A stretch of DNA of 64,000 nt from Paenibacillus sp. SY21-1 (lineage in GTDB: Bacteria; Bacillota; Bacilli; Paenibacillales; Paenibacillaceae). The stretch spans positions 62,001 to 126,000 of the forward strand of contig NZ_STGF01000002.1 in the NCBI RefSeq assembly GCF_005222705.1. The letters run 5' to 3'. How positions within the stretch are numbered: the stretch's first letter is position 1; the number at the start of each line of letters is the position of its first letter. This document shows, piece by piece, positions 44,176-52,509 of this stretch. A model generated the notes under the pieces. The model searched no databases, had not been told where the DNA came from, and saw nothing but the letters and a program-made list of their open reading frames with translations. Both the position numbers and the translations under genes were made by a program.

Positions 44176-44944
44176 CTTCCACCATTAGTCCTTGAAGCTT
44201 CTCCAGTAATTGCTCGTCCTTGAGGCGGAACTTAAATTCCACACGCCTTGATTTATCGAGATCCATTTTACCTTGGTTATCCAATATAGGAACACTAAAC
44301 GACCTTCCGTTCGCCGTTACTACAGTTTTCAATTCTTCTTGAAAACTAAACTTTGGGAATGCGGGATCAAACACCTGTTGAACAACTGACAATGCTCTAT
44401 CTTGCGAGAGCTTAAGATTATACAAGTAGCCTCCGTCACTGTCTGTATGACCCTCCACAATAATTTGGGCAATTTCATTACGAAATTGATCTGACAATAG
44501 AATATCAATATATTGCGGAATAAATTGTATGAGATAGTCGTTTCCGTTAGCAGAAACAACACTGCTCTTCTTATCGAAGAACACACCACCAGAGAAGCGT
44601 ATGGCTCCCGTCTGCTGATCAATTTGCAAATCCAAATTGGAGTCTTTAAACGCCTCAACCAGCTCTTGAATGATTTTAGATTTGACGCCAATCACATCTT
44701 CAATTAATTTATTCTTTTGACTTATCGCGTCCTCTTTCTGCTTTATCGCTTCAGCCGTTTTCTCCATAGCTTCCTTCTGCTGCTCATAAGCGTTCTGAGT
44801 ATCATACATCGTTACCATAATAACTAGCGCAAAAATAATTAGCAGAGCTGACATAAGATCCGTATAAGAAATCCATGAACTCTCCTTCTCTTCCTCGTGC
44901 ACTGATATTGAATGACGATTTAAATGACGAAAACCTCGTGCCAC
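44165..44944 (-). CDS. zorB: Zorya defence protein ZorB (MotB/OmpA-type)
   Basis: Membrane-anchored peptidoglycan-binding stator protein of 259 residues. One membrane helix (about 27-46, YTDLMSALLIIFALVIMVTM) begins with Asp29, the place of the proton-carrying Asp in MotB and ZorB. A coiled-coil neck (about 52-90) is followed by an OmpA-like domain with VEGHTDSDGGYLYNLKLSQD, the wall-binding motif. The start is GTG at 44942-44944 with AAGGAAG upstream, 17 bases after zorA. It overlaps zorC. In type I Zorya, two ZorB and five ZorA form the motor. Confidence 0.92.
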   Translation of the reverse strand: MARGFRHLNRHSISVHEEEKESSWISYTDLMSALLIIFALVIMVTMYDTQNAYEQQKEAMEKTAEAIKQKEDAISQKNKLIEDVIGVKSKIIQELVEAFKDSNLDLQIDQQTGAIRFSGGVFFDKKSSVVSANGNDYLIQFIPQYIDILLSDQFRNEIAQIIVEGHTDSDGGYLYNLKLSQDRALSVVQQVFDPAFPKFSFQEELKTVVTANGRSFSVPILDNQGKMDLDKSRRVEFKFRLKDEQLLEKLQGLMVEDGQ

Positions 44945-44961
44945 TGCTTATCTTCCTTTCA

Positions 44962-46830
44962 CTATATAGTAGACGTGGCACGTTTGGCCTGTTTGTTGAA
45001 TTCCGTCACCGATAACTTTAATTCTTGAATAACCTCCGGCAATTCGACTAATCCTTCGCGCATAGAATCCACGCCCTTTGCCAGCAGATTTACGGATTTT
45101 GTGAGTTCTTCATCAAATTGCTCAAACGTTCGCATAATTCCGCGATGCATATCATCAGTAAACTGATTCATTGAGGTTCCTAGCTGTTTGTTCATTTTGG
45201 TCATAATATCGCTGTTCTCTTCCCACACACCGGTCATTACCTGAACACGTTCGTCCATAGACTCCACTTGTTCAGCGAGCTCCTCTTGAATATGTTCTAC
45301 CAGTTTGTCGACTCGTGTACGCTCCTCCATCGTTTGCTCTAATAAGTTACCCACTCCCACTTGCAATTGGTTAAATAAAGAAGCATGATTATTAAATTGA
45401 ACAACTAATTGTTCCAATTCAACTCCAGACTGCTTTGAAAGCGTCGCCTGCTCCGATAGAGCTTCAACCAGCAATTGCTGGCTTTCCGACATATCGGTCA
45501 TCCGATTCAAATTTTGTTCTAGATGAGACTGTACCTCAGCTTGAAGCTTAGACTGGGAAACGATCGTTTCGACATTAAGTTGCAATCGCCCCATATGATC
45601 ATCAAAGTGATTATGGAAAACATTCCGTTCTTGAATCATTCGATCAAGAAGTCCCGTCACAGCAATTTGAAGCTCGCTATTTTTGGACGTCGTTTCATTA
45701 AGCTGTGACACAGTTCCTTCAAGCACCTTTTGATAGTCTGTAATATTTTCTGTATAATGATGGATCTCCTCTGTAAGAACGGTTGTCTTTTCCACCATCT
45801 CAGATTGATTCTTAGCAGACTGTTGCATCGATTCAACCAATATGCTCATCTCTTCATGCACACGCTGCTGCCACTCCACAGTTGTTTGAAGCGCATCGCC
45901 CAAGCTCTTCATATGCTCGCCTGTTATTTCATTTAAGGAGCTCATTACTTCAGCCGTAAGCTGTTTGACACTGTCCATTTGATTAGCGCTCGCGTTTGTA
46001 ATAAGTTCTCCCATCAACATCTGTGTTTGCTCTAATGGTGGAAGAATCGACTGACTTAGCGCATTGGTGAAACCTGTCATCATTTGCGGAATTAGTTGTT
46101 CGGACATAAAAACCTGGAAGTCCTGCATATGCTTTTCTTGATTTTGCAGCATCCGAAAGAGAACCGTGCTCTCTTCCTGAATCGGGAAAGCCTCGTCCAT
46201 GTTTTGACGTATCGTTTGAAAACTTTCCTGCAGGGTTGGCAGGTATCTTTTTTTATCCAAATACTGCCATATCCCTGACAATGCAATTCCTGTCATAGAG
46301 GACATAAACTTAACTGTCATACCGCTAAGGAGCAGCCCTATGCCACTTTTCATCGCCGCAGTATCGCCATTTGGGTCTAGTCCTGAAACACCAGTTGCTA
46401 TACCGAGAAATGTCCCAAATATGCCTATCGCCAAAAATAGTCCTGGGATTATTTCAGCTAATTTTCGGTTGCCGTATTTCTGAATAAAGTTCTCTTCATG
46501 GAAAAAATCATATACATCGGGAGTAATACTTACACCGGTTCGTTGATAATCCATAAACTTTTTATAAAATTTTCTCCAGCTTGGCTCCACATAGTTCGTT
46601 ATGTATTCGGATTTTTGTTCTATTATCCAATCATTCATGAGATTAAAACGTTCTGTCAGATCAATGACATCCTTTAGTTGCTCTAATTGTTGCCCTACTT
46701 TCGCTGCGTCGATTTTGGCTTTATGATAGTTAGGGTATATTTTTCTAAACTGATATACTCCAAAGGTCAACATCAACGCAATATAGCCTGCAAAAAAATA
46801 CCACTTCGTAAAAAACGATATAACAATCAT
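44962..46830 (-). CDS. zorA: Zorya defence protein ZorA (MotA/TolQ/ExbB-type)
   Basis: Membrane motor protein of about 622 residues. Helix 1 is near 5-28; two more helices (about 125-150, IIPGLFLAIGIFGTFLGIAT; and about 163-190, SGIGLLLSGMTVKFMSSMTG) form the MotA/TolQ/ExbB proton-channel fold. Thr140 and Thr180 are placed to face the ZorB Asp. From about 215 to the end a Gln/Glu-rich coiled coil of about 400 residues reaches into the cytoplasm, the ZorA tail. I chose the ATG at 46828-46830 (GGAGGAAT upstream). First gene of the operon. Confidence 0.92.
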   Translation of the reverse strand: MIVISFFTKWYFFAGYIALMLTFGVYQFRKIYPNYHKAKIDAAKVGQQLEQLKDVIDLTERFNLMNDWIIEQKSEYITNYVEPSWRKFYKKFMDYQRTGVSITPDVYDFFHEENFIQKYGNRKLAEIIPGLFLAIGIFGTFLGIATGVSGLDPNGDTAAMKSGIGLLLSGMTVKFMSSMTGIALSGIWQYLDKKRYLPTLQESFQTIRQNMDEAFPIQEESTVLFRMLQNQEKHMQDFQVFMSEQLIPQMMTGFTNALSQSILPPLEQTQMLMGELITNASANQMDSVKQLTAEVMSSLNEITGEHMKSLGDALQTTVEWQQRVHEEMSILVESMQQSAKNQSEMVEKTTVLTEEIHHYTENITDYQKVLEGTVSQLNETTSKNSELQIAVTGLLDRMIQERNVFHNHFDDHMGRLQLNVETIVSQSKLQAEVQSHLEQNLNRMTDMSESQQLLVEALSEQATLSKQSGVELEQLVVQFNNHASLFNQLQVGVGNLLEQTMEERTRVDKLVEHIQEELAEQVESMDERVQVMTGVWEENSDIMTKMNKQLGTSMNQFTDDMHRGIMRTFEQFDEELTKSVNLLAKGVDSMREGLVELPEVIQELKLSVTEFNKQAKRATSTI

Positions 46831-46983
46831 TCCATACATTCCTCCATGTTGAAATTTCTTCCTCATATGACTTTCGACGCAGAATATTATAATTCCTTTT
46901 TCCTATTTTAGTAGATAAGAACAAAATCACCTAACTGTAGCTTAATGCGCTATCCGACAGTCACTCATCCGCATGCCCCGACG

Positions 46984-47175
46984 TTACAGCACATTCAATA
47001 TTCGCTCCTCCTGTTTCTTCTGTCCAGTCGTCGATATATTTTTCCCCAGTTCCATAGCAGAAACGACACTAACGTGTAAAATATATAAGAACCGATTCCG
47101 TAATTCCTTCCTTGCATCCCTTTCATTTATACCAGGTATACCTTTATCCTTCGTCCAGTATCGAGTCGCTTTCAT
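46984..47175 (-). CDS. possible 63-residue protein upstream of zorA
   Basis: Reading frame of 63 codons, charged, with one hydrophobic stretch (LYILHVSVVSAMEL). It lies in the 646-base region before zorA that has no other gene. No good ribosome site precedes its ATG, and I see no family. It could be a small gene of the defence island, a decayed fragment or chance. The rest of the region is AT-rich, with a TATAAT on the minus strand about 60 bases before zorA and the hairpin at 47236-47287. Confidence 0.25.
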   Translation of the reverse strand: MKATRYWTKDKGIPGINERDARKELRNRFLYILHVSVVSAMELGKNISTTGQKKQEERILNVL

Positions 47176-47235
47176 TATGAATTATTTTAAATATATTACA
47201 ATTATTAGTAAATAATTTAAAATAGTGTTCTCGTA

Positions 47236-47287
47236 AACAACAAATAAGACGCTCAGGAGGCAGCTCCCAAGCGTCTTATTTGTTGTT
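47236..47287. terminator. perfect 18-bp inverted repeat at the right edge of the Zorya island
   Basis: AACAACAAATAAGACGCT and its exact reverse complement flank a 16-base loop that itself contains GGAG/CTCC. The T-rich outer ends make a bidirectional terminator likely. It would end the aldo/keto reductase transcript (stop at 47477) and shield the zor operon. Confidence 0.65.
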
Positions 47288-47476
47288 ACCTATATACAGT
47301 ACGCCGATCTACATTCTTTTTCGATATGTTATTTCGCTTTTTCACATCAATGTCCTGTATTAACCCACATGTTTAGTCACTTCTACCATACTACATCTGA
47401 AACCGAATGACCTACCTACACTTGACATGAACGGCTTTTTTGCTGCTCTCAGCCGGCTGATCAAGCTCAGCTCTGC

Positions 47477-48481
47477 CTACCAGGGCACATCCGCCAAGCC
47501 CTCAAGCATTCCGTCGATTTCCACCAGCTCATCCGCAGTCAAAGGACCGGCATGCAGCGCAGCCGCATTCTCCTCGATCTGACTGACGCGGCTGGCTCCG
47601 ATCAGCACCGACGTAACGCCCCCCTCGCGCAGCGCCCAGGCAAGCGCTAGCTGAGGCAGCGACTGGCCGCGTCTCGCCGCGATCGCTTCCAAGCCGCGCA
47701 GCTTGGCAATCCGTTCCGGCGTGACCGCGTGCGGCTTCAGCGTCAACACGCCCGACTTTTGCTCCGCTTCAAGCTTGTCGATATATTTGCCGGTCAACTG
47801 TCCACGGCCAAGCGGACAAAAGGCTACCGAGCCAACCCCTTGCTCGTCAAGCACATCCTGCAGCCCGTCCTCGATCCAGCGCTTCAGCATGGAATAATTC
47901 GGCTGATGCACAAGCAGAGGCGTTCCCAAGCTGCGCAAGATTTCCGCCGCCTGGCGCGTTTCCTCCGGTCCGTAATTCGACAAGCCGACATATAGCGCCT
48001 TGCCCTGCTTAACCGCCTGCGCCAGCGCGCTCATCGACTCCTCCAGCGGAGTGTCTGGATCTGGACGATGGTGGTAGAAAATATCGACATACTCCAGCCC
48101 CATCCGCTTCAGGCTGCGATCCAGGCTTGCCAGCAGGTTTTTGCGCGAGCCCCATTCGCCGTAAGGCCCCGGCCACATATAGTAGCCTGCCTTGGTCGAG
48201 ATAAACAGCTCGTCGCGATAAGGCGCGAGATCCTTTTTGTACACTTGGCCAAACGTTTCTTCAGCCGATCCCGCTGGAGGCCCGTAATTGTTCGCCAGGT
48301 CAAAATGGGTAATGCCGAGGTCAAACGAGCGCAGCAGCATTTCGCGAGAGTTTTCCAGCGGCATATTGCCGCCAAAGTTCTGCCACAGGCCGAGCGAGAC
48401 GGCAGGCAGCTTGACGCCGCTTTTTCCACAACGATTATATTGCATAGTGTCATAACGATTATCCTTAGCTTGGTATGGCAC
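47477..48481 (-). CDS. aldo/keto reductase, YghZ (GAP reductase) type
   Basis: Aldo/keto reductase of 334 residues in the Kv-beta/YghZ group, which reduces methylglyoxal or L-glyceraldehyde 3-phosphate with NADPH. It shows YNRCGKSGVKLPAVSLGLWQ at the start, then HFDLANNYGPPAGSAEE (Asp and Tyr of the tetrad), ISTKAGYYMWPGPYGEWGSR (Lys) and IFYHHRPDPDTPLEE (His). The GTG at 48479-48481 gives the usual family N-terminus; an ATG 12 codons on is an alternative. Stands alone. Start and end GC content return to the background level. Confidence 0.88.
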   Translation of the reverse strand: MPYQAKDNRYDTMQYNRCGKSGVKLPAVSLGLWQNFGGNMPLENSREMLLRSFDLGITHFDLANNYGPPAGSAEETFGQVYKKDLAPYRDELFISTKAGYYMWPGPYGEWGSRKNLLASLDRSLKRMGLEYVDIFYHHRPDPDTPLEESMSALAQAVKQGKALYVGLSNYGPEETRQAAEILRSLGTPLLVHQPNYSMLKRWIEDGLQDVLDEQGVGSVAFCPLGRGQLTGKYIDKLEAEQKSGVLTLKPHAVTPERIAKLRGLEAIAARRGQSLPQLALAWALREGGVTSVLIGASRVSQIEENAAALHAGPLTADELVEIDGMLEGLADVPW

Positions 48482-48677
48482 GAATGAATCATCCCTTCTT
48501 GACGATTTCGCCGCAGCTTCCTATTTATAGAGGAATTTCGACGTCCCTCAAGCGGCCTCTGTCCGATTATAAGCGAAACACAGAGATTCATTGAATGTCA
48601 GGATGATTCATTTACATGGCATAATGCAAGATGATTTCGACTGTCAGCAAGACTATGCTCTGCTTGTGCCCAAGTCG

Positions 48678-50525
48678 TCAGGCCCGTGCCCCTATGCCTG
48701 CCTTTTCCAGGCTGCCCCCTGCCGCAAACAAACGGCCGATGCGTTCCTCTACCCCCTTATCGGGAATAAGCGGAGGCGCCTGATGAGGCTTGAGCCGCGC
48801 GTCCAGAATCAGATTGTCGCACGACCAGTGCTTGTTCTCGTAGCCGCTGTTCACGCCGTAAATATCATGCGACGGATTGCTGCGCGTAAAGGCAGCCCAC
48901 AGGAAGTTCGGCAACGAGGCGCTCATAAATGCGCTGTCGTCGCATACGACGAAAAGCGGACAAGATGGCAGCGGCCCCGCAGCGGCCAGAGCATCGCCCA
49001 GCTGCTGCATATCCAGCTGCGCTTGCTCATAGCTGCCGAACGCCGGTCCCTGCAGCGCCACCACGCCAGGCATGATCAGCTTGGCCGCTCCCCAGCCGGC
49101 AAGCTCGGATAGAACGGCCGGCGGCTCCTGGCACAGTTCGCGCTTTTTGCCGCCGTTGGCGGCAATAACGATTTTGCTGCCGCTGTTAAGTCCCGTACCG
49201 GAGTAATCAAGCGTATCGATCGTCGTATTCGTATAGAAATGAAGGTCGCGGCGCAAATTCACGCGTTCCAGAATGTAGCCAAAAAACTCCTCGACGCGAT
49301 GGGTATCGAGCGGCTGATTTTCTTCAGCCGTAATAAACAGGTATTTGGCCAAGCTGAGCTGGCCCGTGCCCAGTATCCGGTTGGCAATCGTAAGCAGTTC
49401 GGCCGGCTGCTTCACCTCCTGATATGGCGTATAGCGCTCGCTGCCGATTGCAAGCAGAAGCGGATGCACGCCCGCTTCGTCAACCGCATGGACTTCCTTG
49501 ACGCCCGGAATCTCCTGACGAATCGCATCGCCCGTCAATTCATGAATCAGCGCGCCAAACGCCGTGTCTTCTTGCGGCGGCCTGCCCACAACCGTAAACG
49601 GGAAAATGGCGCCCGGCCGCGCATACACCTTATGCACGCGCATATAGGGAAACGGATGCGTCAGACTGTAGTAGCCCAGGTGATCGCCGAACGGCCCCTC
49701 CGGCTTCGTCTCGCCTGGATAGATTTCACCCGTTATGACAAAATCGGCGTCGTGGCTGACGCAATAGCCCTGGTCATAGCCATAGTGAAAACGGCGTCCC
49801 GCCAGCAATCCGGCGAACGTAAGCTCGCTCATGCCCTCGGGAAGCGGCATTACGGCCGACAGCGTATGCGCGGGAGGTCCGCCGATAAAGCAGCTGACCT
49901 TGAGCGGCTGGCCGAGCTGGTTGGCCCGGTGCTGATGAATGCCGATTCCGCGGTGAATTTGATAATGCACGCCAATCTCTTTGTCCAGCTCATAATCATT
50001 GCCGCTAATCTGAATCCGATACATGCCGAGATTGGAATTCATGATGCCCGGATTGCCGGGGTCCTCCGAATATACTTGCGGAAGGGTGATGAACGCCCCT
50101 CCGTCGTCCGGCCAGCATTGAATGAGCGGCAGATCGGAAATCGAAATTTCCTGAAAGCCCGGCGGCGGTCCTTCCGCTTTTTTGGCAGGAAGCGCATTCC
50201 AGGCAGCCAGACCGGTCTGCACATGCTTAAACGGATTTTTGAGCGCTTGCATCGGGTTGTTGCGAAGCGCGATGACCTCCTGCACCGAATCCCACGTTTC
50301 ACGAAAAATAAACTTGCTGCGCTCCACCGTGCCGAACAGGTTCGATACGGCGCGGAATGTGGAGCCTTTGACATTTTCGAACAGCAATGCAGGCCCGCCC
50401 GCCTCAAACACCTTCAAATGGATAGCCGCCATTTCCAAATAAGGGTCAACTTCCTCGCGAATACGGACCAAATGCCCATGCTGCTCCAAATCGGCGACAC
50501 ATTGTTCTAAATTCCGATAAATCAT
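48678..50525 (-). CDS. UbiD-family decarboxylase
   Basis: Prenylated-FMN-dependent (de)carboxylase of about 615 residues. Family landmarks are PALLFENVKGSTFRAVSNLFG, the Mn/flavin-site region PGIMNSNLGMYRIQI and IGVHYQIHRGIG, PEGPFGDHLGYYSLTHPFP, and the catalytic EDTAFGALIHELTGDAI. It would remove CO2 from an aromatic or alpha,beta-unsaturated acid. The ATG at 50523-50525 has GGGAGAACG upstream; a longer start at 50558 is unlikely. No ubiX flavin prenyltransferase is adjacent. The single gene has no visible operon partner. Confidence 0.9.
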   Translation of the reverse strand: MIYRNLEQCVADLEQHGHLVRIREEVDPYLEMAAIHLKVFEAGGPALLFENVKGSTFRAVSNLFGTVERSKFIFRETWDSVQEVIALRNNPMQALKNPFKHVQTGLAAWNALPAKKAEGPPPGFQEISISDLPLIQCWPDDGGAFITLPQVYSEDPGNPGIMNSNLGMYRIQISGNDYELDKEIGVHYQIHRGIGIHQHRANQLGQPLKVSCFIGGPPAHTLSAVMPLPEGMSELTFAGLLAGRRFHYGYDQGYCVSHDADFVITGEIYPGETKPEGPFGDHLGYYSLTHPFPYMRVHKVYARPGAIFPFTVVGRPPQEDTAFGALIHELTGDAIRQEIPGVKEVHAVDEAGVHPLLLAIGSERYTPYQEVKQPAELLTIANRILGTGQLSLAKYLFITAEENQPLDTHRVEEFFGYILERVNLRRDLHFYTNTTIDTLDYSGTGLNSGSKIVIAANGGKKRELCQEPPAVLSELAGWGAAKLIMPGVVALQGPAFGSYEQAQLDMQQLGDALAAAGPLPSCPLFVVCDDSAFMSASLPNFLWAAFTRSNPSHDIYGVNSGYENKHWSCDNLILDARLKPHQAPPLIPDKGVEERIGRLFAAGGSLEKAGIGARA

Positions 50526-50664
50526 GCTCGTTCTCCCGTCTGAGGACGGCCGCTTCATACAGCCCGCTCCAAGTCATTCAACTATCGTTAATAGTAAAAG
50601 CTTGCTAGGCGGCTTGTCAAACAAACACGCATGAAACGACCGGTTTGTTCATGCACATTTTAAA

Positions 50665-50715
50665 GAAAAAACCCCGAGGAGACGGGCGCTTGTATGAAAG
50701 CGCGCGTCCTCGGGG
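50665..50715 (-). terminator. terminator after the second sugar-binding protein
   Basis: CCCCGAGGA pairs with TCCTCGGGG around a GC-rich loop; on the minus strand six Ts follow. It starts 14 bases after the stop codon. Confidence 0.9.
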
Positions 50716-50728
50716 CCGTGTCCTTGCA

Positions 50729-52408
50729 TTATTGGACTTCCGATACCGAATCAAACCATTCATTGACTTCGGCTGTTATCTGATCGCCGCCGTTGCTTCT
50801 CCAGCTGGCTACGAACGTGTCGAAAGCGTCAACCGGCAGCTGGCCGTAAATGATTTTGTTAAACGTTTCAAGCTCGGACTGGCGCAGCAGGCTCCACTTC
50901 TCGATCATTGTCGGCGTTGCCGCCCCTGTAAAGAAGTTTTGCCTGCGAATATCGGCCTGCGACATCACGACCTTCGCCGAATACCAGTTTTCCGGCTTGC
51001 GGAACTCGGCCGTCTGCTTCTCGTAAGGCGTAGCCGGCTCCTTGCCGTCGGCAAGATCGACCAGCGTCTTCATATACAGATCAGGAATACGTGCCGGACC
51101 GGTAATAAACGGAAACTCGTTGTTGTAATCTTTAATTTTGTCCTTGTTGTTGGTCGGCTGGCCGTCTACGATATCCCAGTCATACCCTTGGGCAAAGCCG
51201 TGCTCATATTCGCCGCCTGCAGCCGGGTTCGCCAGGTTTTCCAGCAAGTAGTTGTAGTAAATAAACAGCGCTTCAGGGTGCTTTGCGTCCTTGTTGATCA
51301 TAAAGCTGCTGTTCACGCCAGAGTTTTGCCATTTGGTACCGATCAGGCCGTCTGGTCCGGCAGGAATCGGATAGGCTTTGTATACGGAACCCGCAACGTT
51401 TTTCAGCAGATCGGGAGCAGGCCAATCCGGAACCCAGTTCGCCCCCGGCAAAATACCCGCCTTGCCGTTCGTCCAGATTTCCGCGGTTTTCCCTTCGTCC
51501 CACAGCGCTGCGTCGGGGTGAATGTAGCCTTTATCCATCCACTCCTTCAGTTTCGAGAGCGCCTGCTTGGCGCCGGGATGCACGGAACCGTAAATCAGGT
51601 TGCCCTCTTCATCCTTGTTCCACTGCTCCTCGATCGTTCCATAAGCGCCGAACAGCCAATCCAGCGAGCCCATCCAGGTGTTGGTGTTGTTCTTCAGGGA
51701 GATGGCAAGCGGGAAAACCTCGCTAGGCGCCAAGCCGTCCGGATTTTCATTTTTAAACTTGTCCATGACGTTCTCCAGGTCGGCGATCGTTTCAGGAGCT
51801 TTCAGATTAAGCTTCTCCATCCAGTCTTCGCGAAGCCATAACAGCGTATTGTCATTGTCGGTATACTCCAGCACCGGCATGTTCCAGCGCTTTCCGTTTT
51901 TCGTGAACGGATACCACAAATCCGGGTGCTTCTCCGCATGCTCTTTAAGAATAGGACTCGCATATTTCTCGAACAATTCGTCAATCGGCATAAACTGCTC
52001 GGAATCGATCAGCTGGTTGGTGAGGATCGAGTCCGTCGGCACCATGACGAAATCCGGCAGCTTCTCGCCGGACGAGAGAGCAAGCTGGAGCTTTTGCTTG
52101 TATTGATCGCTGCCGGCAGGATACCACGTATCCTTGTGCTTCATGCCGAATTGCTCAAGCATCCAGCGGTCGTGCACATTATCTTCCTTTGTGTCGCCGT
52201 TCGTATATTTTTTAGGCATAATGATGGTGCTGATTTCGATAGGCGGATCGTATTTGCCGGCCTTGAACGCCGCGTCGGCGGCGGCTGACGCATCCTCGCT
52301 TAACCCGTTGTCCGCAGAGCCTCCGTTTGTCCCGTTGTTGCCGCTGCAGGCGCTTGCGATAAACGCCAGCGCAATAAGGAGCACCCACGTTTTTCTGAAT
52401 TTCCCCAT
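50729..52408 (-). CDS. sugar-binding lipoprotein, YtcQ/LplA class
   Basis: Extracellular solute-binding protein of 559 residues, the long subtype common in Paenibacillus. The signal peptide ends ALAFIASACSGN with lipidated Cys near 21, and a Gly/Asn/Ser spacer leads to the binding domain. The family segment near 50-120 contains the KHKDTWYPAGSDQYKQKLQL stretch, and the C-terminal half has LADGKEPATPYEKQ. It is transcribed alone, away from its permeases but with a matching operator, so the three genes serve one importer. The ligand is probably a plant glucan or glucoside, given the GH3 gene nearby. Confidence 0.9.
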   Translation of the reverse strand: MGKFRKTWVLLIALAFIASACSGNNGTNGGSADNGLSEDASAAADAAFKAGKYDPPIEISTIIMPKKYTNGDTKEDNVHDRWMLEQFGMKHKDTWYPAGSDQYKQKLQLALSSGEKLPDFVMVPTDSILTNQLIDSEQFMPIDELFEKYASPILKEHAEKHPDLWYPFTKNGKRWNMPVLEYTDNDNTLLWLREDWMEKLNLKAPETIADLENVMDKFKNENPDGLAPSEVFPLAISLKNNTNTWMGSLDWLFGAYGTIEEQWNKDEEGNLIYGSVHPGAKQALSKLKEWMDKGYIHPDAALWDEGKTAEIWTNGKAGILPGANWVPDWPAPDLLKNVAGSVYKAYPIPAGPDGLIGTKWQNSGVNSSFMINKDAKHPEALFIYYNYLLENLANPAAGGEYEHGFAQGYDWDIVDGQPTNNKDKIKDYNNEFPFITGPARIPDLYMKTLVDLADGKEPATPYEKQTAEFRKPENWYSAKVVMSQADIRRQNFFTGAATPTMIEKWSLLRQSELETFNKIIYGQLPVDAFDTFVASWRSNGGDQITAEVNEWFDSVSEVQ

Positions 52409-52474
52409 GTCTGATTCCCCTTTGTCTCAAGATGACCACATTGCTACTTTACCAACTGCCCGGGGTTGACATCT

Positions 52475-52509
52475 ATAGGATTTTGTTAGTTTCGATAGGA
52501 CTCTGTCAG
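52475..52509 (-). promoter_or_regulatory. paired direct-repeat operator, copy 1 (second two-component system)
   Basis: Read on the minus strand: CTGACAGAGTCCTAT, five bases, CTAACAAAATCCTAT, with box starts 20 bp apart. The same layout is at 56024-56058. It ends 66 bases before the binding-protein ATG, and its far end overlaps the last codon of the response-regulator gene. Confidence 0.6.

Noticed and set aside
44165..46830. ZorA/ZorB genes as a flagellar MotA/MotB stator
   Set aside because: The MotA-like protein has a coiled-coil tail of about 400 residues, which MotA lacks, and the pair is translationally linked to a helical protein and an SNF2 helicase instead of motility genes.
49239..50510. 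423-codon plus-strand frame
   Set aside because: It lies wholly antisense to the well-supported UbiD gene and has a composition typical of a shadow frame.
50645..51841. 398-codon plus-strand frame
   Set aside because: It is antisense to the binding-protein gene and runs through its terminator.
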